Numbered from the stretch's first letter, positions 24,584-34,433 are shown. The stretch: 59,477 nucleotides of DNA from Lachnospiraceae bacterium (GCA_009774235.1 VSNJ01000006.1:1-59477); one strand, 5' to 3'. The notes: a model not told the origin generated them from the sequence alone. A program made the numbers and translations.

Positions 24584-25699
24584 ATGGAAAACAGGAATTG
24601 CACCAGATATATAAAACCATGCATAAATATAGATAAAGATACAAAATACAGAAAAAAAGCTTATAGAAGGATGTTTGCTATTCTTACAGCATTTTCAATA
24701 TATAGCAGCATATTTCCATGTACAACGCATACTTCCTATGCAGCTGTAACAGAAGGGGATAATGTTACAGATGAAATGGAAGAAAGCCAGAAAGTAGAAC
24801 TGTCTTTAAATTATTCTGTACGCAAAATAATTTATGGGACATGTTCATATCTTTCAGATTTTGAGGTATATAATGCAAGTGGTGTTCAGATTGACCCAGT
24901 TGAAGCAGAGTGGATGTCAAGTGATGAATCTGTTGCAACAGTTAAATATGGAACAGTTTTTATAAATGGGACTGGTGAAACAGTTATAACAGCAGCATAT
25001 AATGGGAATATGGCATCTTGTAATCTGGAAGTAGTGAAGCCAGAGGTGAAAATTAATAAATCAGAACTAAAAGACAGGCTGGTTGGTGACAAATGCACAG
25101 ACTGGTATACTTCTACAGAAGAAACAGATATAGATATTAAGTCTGGCAATAAAAAAGTAGTAAAGCCTAATGATGATGGAAGCCTTAAAGTCCTTTCACT
25201 TGGCAAGTCAGTTATTACAGTTAAGGCAGAGAATGGCAATACTGTTAAGTATACTATGAATATAAAAAAGAGGCATTTATATCTTAGTGATGATGAAACA
25301 CTTAATATCTCACAATATATAAAAAATATTAAAAATTATGAGAATGCAGTATGGACAGTTTCAGACCTATCCTATATAGATATTCTGGAAGATGGCACTA
25401 TAAAACCTTTGAAACCCGGAAGAGTTACCCTTAATACAAAACTGAACGGTAAAAAGTATAAGATTAACCTTAGAATTACAAATTATGATATAATGAAAGA
25501 ACTTGCAATGTCAGCTTTAAAGGATACTCTGCGTTATCCTGCATCACTTTCTGTAAATAATATAATACATGATGGACGCAGCATAACCATTGATTATAGT
25601 TCTATGAATAAATATGGTGGCTATGACAGGGATAAATTTATTATGAAAGTAAACATGGGCGGGGAATATATATGTGAAACAGTAAGTATATATAACTAA
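24584..25699 (+). CDS. Secreted protein with bacterial Ig-like (BIG2-type) domains
   Basis: 371 residues. N-terminal basic stretch and hydrophobic segment (about 30-50, MFAILTAFSIYSSIFP) with cleavage near SYAA. At least two Ig-like BIG2 repeats are seen: WMSSDESVATVKYGTVFINGTGETVITAAYNG (about 110-145) and VSDLSYIDILEDGTIKPLKPGRVTLNTKLNG (about 255-290). The C-terminal part (DTLRYPASLSVNNIIHD) may be another fold. It probably works at the cell surface. ATG 24584 has AAAAGGAG upstream. Single-gene unit with a strong terminator. Confidence 0.75.
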   Translation: MENRNCTRYIKPCINIDKDTKYRKKAYRRMFAILTAFSIYSSIFPCTTHTSYAAVTEGDNVTDEMEESQKVELSLNYSVRKIIYGTCSYLSDFEVYNASGVQIDPVEAEWMSSDESVATVKYGTVFINGTGETVITAAYNGNMASCNLEVVKPEVKINKSELKDRLVGDKCTDWYTSTEETDIDIKSGNKKVVKPNDDGSLKVLSLGKSVITVKAENGNTVKYTMNIKKRHLYLSDDETLNISQYIKNIKNYENAVWTVSDLSYIDILEDGTIKPLKPGRVTLNTKLNGKKYKINLRITNYDIMKELAMSALKDTLRYPASLSVNNIIHDGRSITIDYSSMNKYGGYDRDKFIMKVNMGGEYICETVSIYN

Positions 25700-25709
25700 T
25701 TATAAGCAT

Positions 25710-25741
25710 AGATATAGAAAGTATAAACGCTTTCTATATCT
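25710..25741 (+). terminator. Terminator after the Ig-like protein
   Basis: AGATATAGAAAG (25710-25721) pairs perfectly with CTTTCTATATCT (25730-25741), 8-base loop, then AATGTTTTG. Confidence 0.75.
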
Positions 25742-25777
25742 AATGTTTTGTATAATAGTTATGTATTGGAGAATATT

Positions 25778-27595
25778 ATGAAGAAATTTGGCAGAGTAAC
25801 CAGGGTTCTTTTTGTTTTATTATGTATAGTATTATTTGGTGGATTTATTCTTAGCGGAGAAGAACTTGCTATTTTTAAATCATTACCTGTCATAAAGCAG
25901 TCTGATGACAGCCGTACCCCACAGGAAATGCAGAGAGATTTTGATACATTTATAAATTCTGTATTTGCTGAAGAGGTTTCAGATGACAGTATAACATTGA
26001 ATTACTCATTAAAAGATAAGCAGAAGTATGGACTGGCTGGTCTTGAGCCAACTCTGGGGGAAGTAAGTATTGATGATATGAAGAGCAGTCTTTTTGTATC
26101 TGAAAACAGGCTTGCATCACTTGAAACATTTAGTTATGATAAACTAAGTAAAGAACAGCAGATAATCTATGATATTATATATAATATGTATAACCAGAAT
26201 ATGGAGTCCGCAGATATGCTAGAATATTCAGAATGTCTTGGACCTGTTACAGGCATACAGGCACAGCTTCCTGTACTTCTGGCAGAATATAGTTTTTATG
26301 AGAAAAGTGACATTGAAACATATATAAAACTGCTTGGTCTTGTACCTTCATATTTTGACAGCATAATTGAATTTGAAAAGAAAAAGTCATCAGATGGTTT
26401 ATTTATGAGTGATACAACTGCACAGGCAATTATTGACCAGTGTAACGGGTTTATAGAGAGCAGTGAAGAAAATTACCTTATAACAGTATTTAATAATAAA
26501 ATAAAAGAAGTTAAGGGGCTGGGGGAAGAAGAGATTAAAAAATACACTAGCAGTAATGAGAAGGCAGTAAAAGATTTTGTCCTGCCTGCTTACAAGAATC
26601 TGGTTAATGCCCTTGTGAAATTAAAGGGTACAGGAGTAAATGAGAATGGGCTTTGTGGGTTTAAGAAGGGCAAAGAATATTATGAATATCTTGTAAAGGC
26701 CCGCACAGGCTCATACAGGGATATAAAAGATATAGATAAGATGCTAAGCAATGCACTTTCTGCTTCCCAGCAGGAAATGGCAAAAATAATGACAGATTCG
26801 CCTGATGTGTATTATAAAGCACAAGAACTGGAATATCCTTATAAAGACCCTGCCAAAGCAGTAGAGCATTTAAAGAAAGCAATTAAAGAAGATTTCCCAG
26901 GGCTTGCAGATGATATTACCTGTAATATAAAATATGTTGATAAGTCGCTTGAAGAAAGCATGAGTCCGGCGTTTTACCTTACACCTGCATTAGATGCCTA
27001 TAAAGAAAATGTAATTTATCTTAATAAAAATGAAAAGTATGATTTAAGTGAAGCATTTACTACAATAGCACATGAAAGCTATCCAGGGCATTTGTACCAG
27101 AACTGTTATTTCCAGTCACTAAATCCTGCGCCAATAAGAAGTGTTATAAGTGTTGGAGGTTATACAGAAGGATGGGGGACATATGCAGAATTATATAGTT
27201 ACAGTATTGCAGGAATAGATAAAGATGTTGCAAAATTGATGGTACAAAATACCATAGCAACTTTGTGTGTATATGGCAAGGCTGATATAGGAGTAAATTA
27301 TATGGGATGGGATTTTAACAAGCTTCAGTCCTATCTTGCAGATTATGGTTTTAGTAAAAGCCAGAGCCGTACAGTCTTTGATTCAATGGTGGCAGAACCT
27401 GCCAATTATCTTCAGTACACACTTGGTTATCTGGAAATAGAAGATTTAAAGAATGAAGCTAAAAGAAAACTTGGTGATAAATTCAAACTGGTGGATTTCC
27501 ATAAATTCTTTTTGTCAATAGGACCTGCGCCATTCTCTGTTATTGAGAATTATCTTGATGAATGGATACAGGAAATGCAAAAAGATTCTTTATAA
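25778..27595 (+). CDS. DUF885-family zinc metallopeptidase-like protein, secreted or anchored
   Basis: 605 residues. An N-terminal hydrophobic helix (about 7-27) serves as signal or anchor. The rest is DUF885, with the zinc motif HESYPGH (HExxxGH) near residue 445 and TEGWGTYAE, the conserved downstream Glu-bearing motif. C-terminal GYLEIEDLKNEAKRKLG is typical. These proteins are predicted peptidases of M1/gluzincin type acting outside the membrane. ATG 25778 has TTGGAG 10 bases upstream. Confidence 0.88.
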   Translation: MKKFGRVTRVLFVLLCIVLFGGFILSGEELAIFKSLPVIKQSDDSRTPQEMQRDFDTFINSVFAEEVSDDSITLNYSLKDKQKYGLAGLEPTLGEVSIDDMKSSLFVSENRLASLETFSYDKLSKEQQIIYDIIYNMYNQNMESADMLEYSECLGPVTGIQAQLPVLLAEYSFYEKSDIETYIKLLGLVPSYFDSIIEFEKKKSSDGLFMSDTTAQAIIDQCNGFIESSEENYLITVFNNKIKEVKGLGEEEIKKYTSSNEKAVKDFVLPAYKNLVNALVKLKGTGVNENGLCGFKKGKEYYEYLVKARTGSYRDIKDIDKMLSNALSASQQEMAKIMTDSPDVYYKAQELEYPYKDPAKAVEHLKKAIKEDFPGLADDITCNIKYVDKSLEESMSPAFYLTPALDAYKENVIYLNKNEKYDLSEAFTTIAHESYPGHLYQNCYFQSLNPAPIRSVISVGGYTEGWGTYAELYSYSIAGIDKDVAKLMVQNTIATLCVYGKADIGVNYMGWDFNKLQSYLADYGFSKSQSRTVFDSMVAEPANYLQYTLGYLEIEDLKNEAKRKLGDKFKLVDFHKFFLSIGPAPFSVIENYLDEWIQEMQKDSL

Positions 27596-27708
27596 GATAT
27601 TGCTTTATAATAAAAACAACCGTATAATAAAAAGCGGGTCTGGCAAGGTTGTAATACCAGGGCAGTTATTTTTATTATAATATAGACAAAAGACAGGAGC
27701 AGTCATTT

Positions 27709-28275
27709 ATGGGTAAAACAGAAAAAAAGGCAGCCAGCCGTTTTTTAACCGTTTTTTTAATGGCATTGTTTGTGGCAATAATATCAGTATGGGCTCTTAT
27801 ACAGACTATTTCTTATGCCAGGAATGGAAACAGTGCACCAGTAACATTAAATAATACAGCTAAGGTTCCAAAAAATGATATAGAAGAGATATCACAGGTA
27901 GATATGGAAAATCTTGGAGAAAATATTTTATCAAGGGTACAATTTGAAACAGAATTACAACAGCTTGAGGACTCACTTGCAAGAGGGCTTGTAGGTGTAG
28001 CTGATGATTCTAAATTACAGTTATATATGGGAAGTGGTAATTATTCTGATGAGCTGGTTTTAGTTACAGCATCAAATGAGAGCAATGCAGAATCAGACCA
28101 GGAGATAATTGAGCAGTATCTTAAAGATATGAGAAAATCTTTTGAGTCATATATACCTGAACAGGCAAAAAAAATTTCAGATGCATTGATTATCAGAAGT
28201 GGATGTTATATAGCTGTCTGCGTAACTACTGATACAGATACTGCTAAGGAAATTATTCTGGCGGCTTTTAAATAG
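27709..28275 (+). CDS. DUF4358-type exported protein of the O-acetylation locus
   Basis: 188 residues. One N-terminal membrane helix (about 12-32), then an extracytoplasmic domain of about 150 residues. It resembles DUF4358 proteins, often found next to MBOAT and DHHW genes in Lachnospiraceae. The DHHW gene follows after 11 bases, so it is likely the first gene of a four-gene operon. ACAGGAG lies upstream of the ATG. A helper or adaptor of envelope acetylation is inferred. Confidence 0.7.
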   Translation: MGKTEKKAASRFLTVFLMALFVAIISVWALIQTISYARNGNSAPVTLNNTAKVPKNDIEEISQVDMENLGENILSRVQFETELQQLEDSLARGLVGVADDSKLQLYMGSGNYSDELVLVTASNESNAESDQEIIEQYLKDMRKSFESYIPEQAKKISDALIIRSGCYIAVCVTTDTDTAKEIILAAFK

Positions 28276-28286
28276 GGAGTGTATAG

Positions 28287-29438
28287 ATGAAGACCAGATA
28301 TGCATGTGCAGCGTTATTATGTTTTGTACCTTGGATTATATGCACAGGATGCGGTTTATGGGATAAACTGGCGGCTCCAAAACCATCAAAAGGAGAAATT
28401 GTAATATCAGAAGAGCTTAAGAAAAGCCAAGGCAAGCCAGAAGTTAAGATATATGGACTGCCAGAAGATACTAGCAGCCTGGATAATGGGAATTCTGGGA
28501 AGAAAGCAAGTTATGAAAAGATATATTCAGATGAAAAGGTAGTTCCTTATAATTCTGGTGTTATAGTAATAGGTGATACGGCATATGAACAGTATAATTA
28601 TATAGAAGATGTGGCTGCCAGGTATGCCAGGACAGTCAATAATATAGCAAAGAGGCTTAAAGGGACAGCTGATGTGTATAACATGGTTGTTCCTACAAGT
28701 ATTGGAATTACACTGCCTGACAATAAAAAGGACAAGGTTGCGTCTTCTGACCAGAAGCTGGCATTAGAACAGATTAAATCTAAAATGTCTGCTAATGTAA
28801 AGGCAGTCCCATTATATGATGCGCTTATGTCGCACCGGACAGAATATATTTACTTCCGGACTGACCACCATTGGACAACAAAAGGGGCTTATTATGCATA
28901 TGATTCTTTTTGTAAATCTAAGAAGATTATGCCAAATAAGATTGAGGATTACCAGGATGTGTCATTCGGAGGATTCCTTGGTTCATTTTATAATGATACA
29001 GGTAAACTTAAAACTCTTAAAGAGGATACATTATATGCATACTATCCAGTAAGTAATGATAAACTGGTACTTGAATATACCAATAATGATGGTAATACAT
29101 TAAGTGGCAATGTATTGGAAGATGCGTCTGGTTATGGCAAAGGTGTAAAGTATTCTGCGTTTATAGATGGGGACAATCCATATACATTTATCAGGAACAG
29201 GTCACTTGCTGATGGTTCATCATGTATTATTGTAAAAGAATCATTTGGCAATGCTATTATTCCTTTTCTTGCTGACCATTACCAGAGGATTTATGTAATT
29301 GATTACAGATACTGGGATGGAAGCCTTATAAGTTTTGCAAAAGAGAAATCAGTTGATGATGTTATAATTATCAATAATATTTCAATGACAAGAAATTCTT
29401 ACCAGGTTGGTAAGATGGCATTATTGGTGGAGGATTAA
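28287..29438 (+). CDS. DHHW-family protein (AlgJ/DltD-like O-acetylation partner), probable lipoprotein
   Basis: 383 residues. Signal sequence ending ICTGC, compatible with a lipobox (Cys about 22). The core contains the eponymous motif TDHHWTTKGAYYAYDSF (about residue 193) and a later conserved Ser region VKESFGNAIIPFLADHY. This is the SGNH-like fold of AlgJ/AlgX- and DHHW-type enzymes, which take an acetyl group from the MBOAT channel and place it on an extracellular polymer. The next gene is the MBOAT. Substrate unknown: teichoic acid, exopolysaccharide or peptidoglycan. Confidence 0.85.
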   Translation: MKTRYACAALLCFVPWIICTGCGLWDKLAAPKPSKGEIVISEELKKSQGKPEVKIYGLPEDTSSLDNGNSGKKASYEKIYSDEKVVPYNSGVIVIGDTAYEQYNYIEDVAARYARTVNNIAKRLKGTADVYNMVVPTSIGITLPDNKKDKVASSDQKLALEQIKSKMSANVKAVPLYDALMSHRTEYIYFRTDHHWTTKGAYYAYDSFCKSKKIMPNKIEDYQDVSFGGFLGSFYNDTGKLKTLKEDTLYAYYPVSNDKLVLEYTNNDGNTLSGNVLEDASGYGKGVKYSAFIDGDNPYTFIRNRSLADGSSCIIVKESFGNAIIPFLADHYQRIYVIDYRYWDGSLISFAKEKSVDDVIIINNISMTRNSYQVGKMALLVED

Positions 29439-29439
29439 A

Positions 29440-30885
29440 ATGGTATTTAGCAGTATAATTTTTTTATGTGTTTTTATGCCAATAGTGTTTATTACATATT
29501 TCTTATGTCCTGCTGGGTTAAGGAATATATTGCTTCTTGTTGCAAGCCTTGTGTTTTATGCATGGGGAGAGCCTGTGTATATACTTGTTATGCTTTTTTC
29601 TACATTTTTTAATTATTTAAGTGGCAGGCTTGTTTATATGTTTAAAAACAGGCTTATGCCAAAACAGGCAAAGACAGTTCTGGTAATTTCTATAATAGAA
29701 AGCATCGCAGTCTTGTTTTTATTTAAGTATACGGACTTTTTTATACAGATGGTTAATATGTTCAGTATAAAAGAAATTCCACTTATTGGCATTGCGCTGC
29801 CAGCGGGTATTTCATTTTATACATTCCAGATTATGTCTTATACAATAGATGTATACAGGGGACGTGTTGAAGCACAGAAAAATATAATAGATTTTGCAAT
29901 GTATGTATGCATGTTTCCACAGCTTATAGCGGGTCCTGTTGTAAGATATGAGCAGGTTGCTGCTGATATACATGGAAGGAAGCTTGAATGGCAGAATATT
30001 GCGCTTGGTTTCCAGAGATTTGTAACAGGTCTGGGCAAGAAGGTAATATTTGCTAATATGACCGGTGCACTATGGGAAGATATATATAATGCAAGTGCTG
30101 CTGATATAAGCGTACTGCTTGCATGGCTTGGTGCAGTGGCATATACATTCCAGATTTATTTTGATTTTTCTGGATATTCAGATATGGCAATAGGTATGGG
30201 GCAGATGCTGGGTTTTGACTTTCCAGAGAACTTTAATTACCCATACCAGTCAGAAAGCATAACTGAATTTTGGCGCAGGTGGCATATTTCACTAAGCACA
30301 TGGTTTAAAGAATATGTGTATATACCGCTTGGGGGTAACAGGAAAGGACTTCCAAGGCAGGTGGTTAATCTTTTTATAGTATGGGTGCTTACAGGGCTGT
30401 GGCATGGGGCTGCGTGGAACTTTGTAATATGGGGAATATATTTCTTTGTACTGCTGCTTATTGAAAAATGGTTTTTGCTTGGAATACTGCAAAAAGTTCC
30501 TAAAATTATAAGGCATTTATATGCATTGTTATTTATTGTTATTGGATGGGTGGTTTTTGCATGTGAGGATTCTGGTGCACTGGTTTCTTATTTTAAGGCA
30601 CTGGCTGGTGCTGGTGTGCCACTTGCCAGTGATTTTGCTGTGTACAAGCTGTATACACATATAATTTTACTTTTAATCATGGCACTGGCTTGTACAAAAC
30701 TGCCTAAACGTTTTATGTTTAAGATTGAGGCAATGTATGCGGCGAAACATCCTGCTATAGATAAATTTTATGGTGAAAAGATACATTTCTGGATTATATC
30801 AGCATTTACTTTTATTACACTTATATTAAGCATAGCACTTCTTGTAAGTGGAAGCTATAACCCGTTTTTATATTTCAGGTTTTAG
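29440..30885 (+). CDS. MBOAT-family O-acyltransferase (DltB/AlgI type)
   Basis: 481 residues with about 11 membrane helices. Signature MBOAT sequences: FPQLIAGPVVRYEQV, NYPYQSESITEFWRRWHISLSTWF and the catalytic His in VLTGLWHGAAWNFVIWG. It passes acyl groups, usually acetyl from a cytosolic donor, across the membrane for transfer by the DHHW proteins encoded on both sides. ATG 29440 has GGTGGAGG upstream and starts two bases after the previous gene. Confidence 0.93.
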   Translation: MVFSSIIFLCVFMPIVFITYFLCPAGLRNILLLVASLVFYAWGEPVYILVMLFSTFFNYLSGRLVYMFKNRLMPKQAKTVLVISIIESIAVLFLFKYTDFFIQMVNMFSIKEIPLIGIALPAGISFYTFQIMSYTIDVYRGRVEAQKNIIDFAMYVCMFPQLIAGPVVRYEQVAADIHGRKLEWQNIALGFQRFVTGLGKKVIFANMTGALWEDIYNASAADISVLLAWLGAVAYTFQIYFDFSGYSDMAIGMGQMLGFDFPENFNYPYQSESITEFWRRWHISLSTWFKEYVYIPLGGNRKGLPRQVVNLFIVWVLTGLWHGAAWNFVIWGIYFFVLLLIEKWFLLGILQKVPKIIRHLYALLFIVIGWVVFACEDSGALVSYFKALAGAGVPLASDFAVYKLYTHIILLLIMALACTKLPKRFMFKIEAMYAAKHPAIDKFYGEKIHFWIISAFTFITLILSIALLVSGSYNPFLYFRF

Positions 30886-30998
30886 AGCATGTTTGCAAAT
30901 TAAATGTAAATTGCCAGTGCAATATACTCTTTGTGTAAATTTAATTTTCAAATATGTATTATGTAGGTATATTAATTAATGATTTGGGGAGTTTTATA

Positions 30999-32123
30999 AT
31001 GAATAAATCATATAAGATATATGTTATTATAATGTTTGTATTACTAGCTGTGCCTGGACTGCTTCTGTTAGTGCTGCCAGAGAGGGAGTATTCTTCTAAT
31101 GAAAACAGGTATCTCGATAAAATGCCTAAGGCAGATTTACAGGAAATATCTACAGGCGGGTTTCAGGATAAGGTTACAAGTGCTGCCAGTGACCAGTTTA
31201 TTGTACGTGACTTTATGATGGGAGTGTCTACAACGTTTAAGAAAACACTTGGTTTTAAAGACATTAGTGGTGTTTATATAGCAAAGGATAACAGGTATAT
31301 TTCAAAAATAACAAGTAGTGATATAGTATCAGACACATTTATCCAGAATTTAATGTATACAAGCTATTTTGCGGAGCAGCAGGAGGCAGAAGTATATACA
31401 ATGCTTGTACCATCCCCGGGGACTATACTTGGGGACAAGCTGCCTGCCTTTGCACTATTTTATAATGCAGATTCCATGTATAATACAGTTAATACTTTGC
31501 TTGATACATCTAAGATTATAGATATAAGGGAAATACTAGAACAGCAGGAATCTGCCGCAGATATTTACTATAAGACAGACCATCACTGGACTTTACAAGG
31601 TGCATATGCTGCCTACAGGGAATATTGTAATACTACAGGTATACAGAAACACTCTTATGGTTCTTTTAATCCAGAAAAGGTGAGTGGCAGTTTTTATGGT
31701 ACTCTTTATTCAAAGGTTCTGGATTTCATGGCAAAACCAGATGAAATATATGCAATAAGGACAGAACAGGCAGAAAGTGCAGTAGTAACATGTGACGGGG
31801 AAGAGAAAAAAGGCATATATGATAAATCTGCATTAAGCCAAAAAGATAAATATGCATACTTTTTTGGTGGTAATTATGGCAGGATGGATATTAAGACTGG
31901 AAGCAGCACAGGGTTAAAGCTTTTAGTTATAAAAGACTCATTTGCCAATAGTTTTGTGCCATTCCTTCTTGGAGATTATTCAAGTATTACAATGATTGAC
32001 CCAAGGTATTATAATAAACCTGTTCTTAAGGTAGCAAAGCAGGGAAAGTATGACCATATACTTATTCTTTATGAAACCAGTAATTTTGCAGGTGATAGTA
32101 ATCTGTATAAACTGACAAATTAA
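30999..32123 (+). CDS. Second DHHW-family O-acetylation protein
   Basis: 374 residues. One N-terminal helix (about 5-27) anchors it outside the membrane. Motif KTDHHWTLQGAYAAYREY at about residue 196, catalytic Ser region VIKDSFANSFVPFLLGDY near residue 318, and conserved DISGVYIAKDNRYI near the N-terminus. It is a divergent paralogue of the protein at 28287 and ends the operon. ATG 30999 has GGGGAG; the reading frame is open upstream to 30954. Having two DHHW proteins with one MBOAT suggests two acceptors or a two-step transfer. Confidence 0.87.
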   Translation: MNKSYKIYVIIMFVLLAVPGLLLLVLPEREYSSNENRYLDKMPKADLQEISTGGFQDKVTSAASDQFIVRDFMMGVSTTFKKTLGFKDISGVYIAKDNRYISKITSSDIVSDTFIQNLMYTSYFAEQQEAEVYTMLVPSPGTILGDKLPAFALFYNADSMYNTVNTLLDTSKIIDIREILEQQESAADIYYKTDHHWTLQGAYAAYREYCNTTGIQKHSYGSFNPEKVSGSFYGTLYSKVLDFMAKPDEIYAIRTEQAESAVVTCDGEEKKGIYDKSALSQKDKYAYFFGGNYGRMDIKTGSSTGLKLLVIKDSFANSFVPFLLGDYSSITMIDPRYYNKPVLKVAKQGKYDHILILYETSNFAGDSNLYKLTN

Positions 32124-32193
32124 AAGAAAAGTTATAAATTGTATACTATATAACAAAAATTTTAAACCATATGGAAAAAAATATCCAAAACAC

Positions 32194-32222
32194 TTGACGC
32201 AGAAGCCTTATTATGGTAATAT
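32194..32222 (+). promoter_or_regulatory. Promoter of the tRNA-Arg gene
   Basis: TTGACG (32194-32199), 17-base spacer, TAATAT (32217-32222), twelve bases before the mature tRNA. Confidence 0.7.
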
Positions 32223-32233
32223 ACTTCTTGCGT

Positions 32234-32305
32234 GCTCTCATAGTTAAATGGATATAACAGCCCCCTCCTAAGGGGCAGTTGTAGGTTCGATTCCTACTGA
32301 GAGTG
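32234..32305 (+). tRNA. tRNA-Arg (anticodon CCT)
   Basis: 72 bases folding as a full cloverleaf: acceptor GCTCTCA/TGAGAGT (first pair G.T), D-stem GTTA/TAAC, anticodon stem GCCCC/GGGGC with loop CTCCTAA (anticodon CCT, reads AGG), T-stem GTAGG/CCTAC with loop TTCGATT, discriminator G. CCA is not encoded. It has its own promoter and terminator. AGG is a common Arg codon in this window, so this tRNA should be important. Confidence 0.96.
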
Positions 32306-32331
32306 TTTTTGCTGTATATATAGGTTCTTGC

Positions 32332-32359
32332 AAGGGCGGCTGCAGAGCTTGCCCTTTTT
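32332..32359 (+). terminator. Terminator of the tRNA-Arg gene
   Basis: AAGGGC (32332-32337) pairs with GCCCTT (32351-32356), with an inner GCT/AGC pairing, followed by TTT. Confidence 0.8.
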
Positions 32360-32400
32360 ATATTACTAAATATATAGCTTGCATGCAATGCAGATTGTGA

Positions 32401-32649
32401 TTTGAGTTTCTCCATTTTTTAAATTACACAAAGATTATATTACTCTGGCGGATTCCAAATGTTTTACCAAAAGGCAGCTGTTTGGGGGTGCTGGTGCTTA
32501 AGCTACGTTTTTTGTGGCTTTATGCACCACTGCGCATCCCATCCAAGCGAAACTCGGCAAAGCCATGTTTGCAACATGGCTTTTGGGTGGTAAAACTTTG
32601 GAATTGCCAGAGGCAAAATACCTGTGTATTAAAAAAATGGGGAAATTCA
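32401..32649. repeat. MITE-like element, copy B (most complete)
   Basis: About 249 bp. Left end GAGTTTCTCCATTTTTTAA...ACACAAAG and right end (reverse complement) GAATTTCCCCATTTTTTAA...ACACAGG, continuing into CTCTGGC..TTCCAAA.TTTTACCA on both sides: terminal inverted repeats of some 65-70 bp. The interior carries an 11-bp perfect hairpin AAAGCCATGTT/AACATGGCTTT (32559-32583) followed by T. Lies between the tRNA and the D,D-carboxypeptidase gene. No transposase of its own. Confidence 0.8.
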
Positions 32650-32705
32650 AAAGATTATGAATATCTGCTTAACTTAATATATATTGTTAGACGGGACGGT
32701 ATAAT

Positions 32706-34433
32706 ATGAAATTAAAACGTATTGTTTCTGTTTTGCTTACTGGAATATTACTGGTGGCAGGCATGCCTGGGACAAGTTCCCTTGCATCAGTAAATACCAG
32801 TGGGCTGGTGCATCCAGCAAGAAAACAGGCAAAGACAGGTTCTTCTGGCAGTAAAGATGTTGTCTGGCCATCTGGTCCAAAGCCTGGGAGTCTGTCAAGT
32901 GATTCTGCTATTGTCATGGAAGTTTCCACTGGTTTGATACTATATAAAAAGAATATCCATAAACAACACTATCCTGCAAGTATTACCAAGATTATGACAT
33001 CTATGCTTGTGCTGGAGAACAGTTCATTAAGCGATATTGTAACATTTTCAAGTGATGCAGTATATGGGATTGAGCCAGGTAGTTCAACAGTTTATTCAGA
33101 TGTTGGTGAAAAGATGTCAATGGAGCAATGCCTTTATGCTATAATGCTTGAATCTGCCAATGAGGTGTGTCTTGCAGTAGGGGAACATATTGCAGGTGAC
33201 TCAGATTCATTTGTGGATATGATGAATGACAAAGTAAAAGAGCTTGGGCTTAAAAATACACATTTTAATAATCCTAATGGCCTTCCTGATACAAAGCATT
33301 ATACTACTGCTTATGATATGGCAGTAATAGCAAGGGAAGCAATAAAAAATTCAACATTCCGCAAAATAACGGGTACAAAGTCATATATATGTGCCAAGAC
33401 AAATACACATAAGAAACCACGTCCATGGCTTAACCATCACCAGATGGTTAATGGTTATAACTATCCTCAATATGAATACAAATATTGTATTGGTGGCAAG
33501 ACAGGATATACACATGTATCACAGAATACACTGGTAACTTATGCTGAGAAAAATGGCATGCAGCTTCTTGCTGTTATTATGCGTGCCAATGGGCCAAAAC
33601 AAGGTACACCTAATGAATATACAGATACAACATCACTTTTAAATTTTGGGTTTGAGAATTATAGGAAATATAATATCAATGAACAGAAAGTAGATATTAA
33701 TTCAAGTCTTTTTAATAATTATAATAACTTTTTTAATACGGAAGCTTCACCTATATGTTTCTCAAGTGAGTCATCAGTAGTTCTTCCTAAAGGTGCAAAG
33801 ATATCTAATGCAAAGCAGAAAATAACATATAATAAAGATGTCCATATAAAAGATGGGGAGAATGTTATTGGAAAGGTAGAATACACATATGATAAAAAAG
33901 TAGTTGGCACTACTAATATATTATATAATAAGACAGCCCAGAACCATCTTGATGAGGCTTCAAGAAAAATCGTAAACAGTGAAATTGAAGATATTGAAAG
34001 TAACAGTGCCAAAGATGCAAATAAGCATAAGCGTATTGCTAAGATTAAAAATGGACTGGTTAAAATATTTTCACCTGTTATAAGTTTTATAAAATCACAT
34101 GTGGTTGTATCAGTTATTTCACTGGTGGCGGCACTGGTATTACTGCTGGCTTTGTTCCTGGCAAAAAGATTTCATAACAGTGATGGCAGGATACACAGAA
34201 GCAGTGGCGGATACAGAAGTAAAGCGGGACGGCGCAGGCATGCCAGGATGCAGAGACAGCAGAGGCACAGCCAGCAGAAAAAGAAAAGCAGGCGCCGCAA
34301 CCACAGCAAGAATTACCATAAAAGTGCTGTTTCAAGGAAAAGTACATTAAGTAAGCCTAAAAGAAATACTAATTACAGTAAACGCAGGAAAAATACACGT
34401 GAAAGTTTTGGAAAGAATTTCTTTGATTTTTAA
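32706..34433 (+). CDS. dacF: D-alanyl-D-alanine carboxypeptidase with basic cytoplasmic tail
   Basis: 575 residues. Signal peptide (about 1-28), then a PBP5-type domain with active-site motifs SITK (SxxK, about residue 97), SAN (in MLESANEVC) and KTG (in GGKTGYTHVS). It trims the terminal D-Ala from peptidoglycan pentapeptides. The domain after it (about 330-430) is beta-rich. Unlike usual PBP5 with an amphipathic anchor, it has a true membrane helix (about 460-482, VVSVISLVAALVLLLALFLA) and about 90 further residues extremely rich in Arg, Lys, His and Ser. GGGACGG before the ATG is only a fair ribosome site. MITE copy B lies directly upstream. Confidence 0.88.
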   Translation: MKLKRIVSVLLTGILLVAGMPGTSSLASVNTSGLVHPARKQAKTGSSGSKDVVWPSGPKPGSLSSDSAIVMEVSTGLILYKKNIHKQHYPASITKIMTSMLVLENSSLSDIVTFSSDAVYGIEPGSSTVYSDVGEKMSMEQCLYAIMLESANEVCLAVGEHIAGDSDSFVDMMNDKVKELGLKNTHFNNPNGLPDTKHYTTAYDMAVIAREAIKNSTFRKITGTKSYICAKTNTHKKPRPWLNHHQMVNGYNYPQYEYKYCIGGKTGYTHVSQNTLVTYAEKNGMQLLAVIMRANGPKQGTPNEYTDTTSLLNFGFENYRKYNINEQKVDINSSLFNNYNNFFNTEASPICFSSESSVVLPKGAKISNAKQKITYNKDVHIKDGENVIGKVEYTYDKKVVGTTNILYNKTAQNHLDEASRKIVNSEIEDIESNSAKDANKHKRIAKIKNGLVKIFSPVISFIKSHVVVSVISLVAALVLLLALFLAKRFHNSDGRIHRSSGGYRSKAGRRRHARMQRQQRHSQQKKKSRRRNHSKNYHKSAVSRKSTLSKPKRNTNYSKRRKNTRESFGKNFFDF

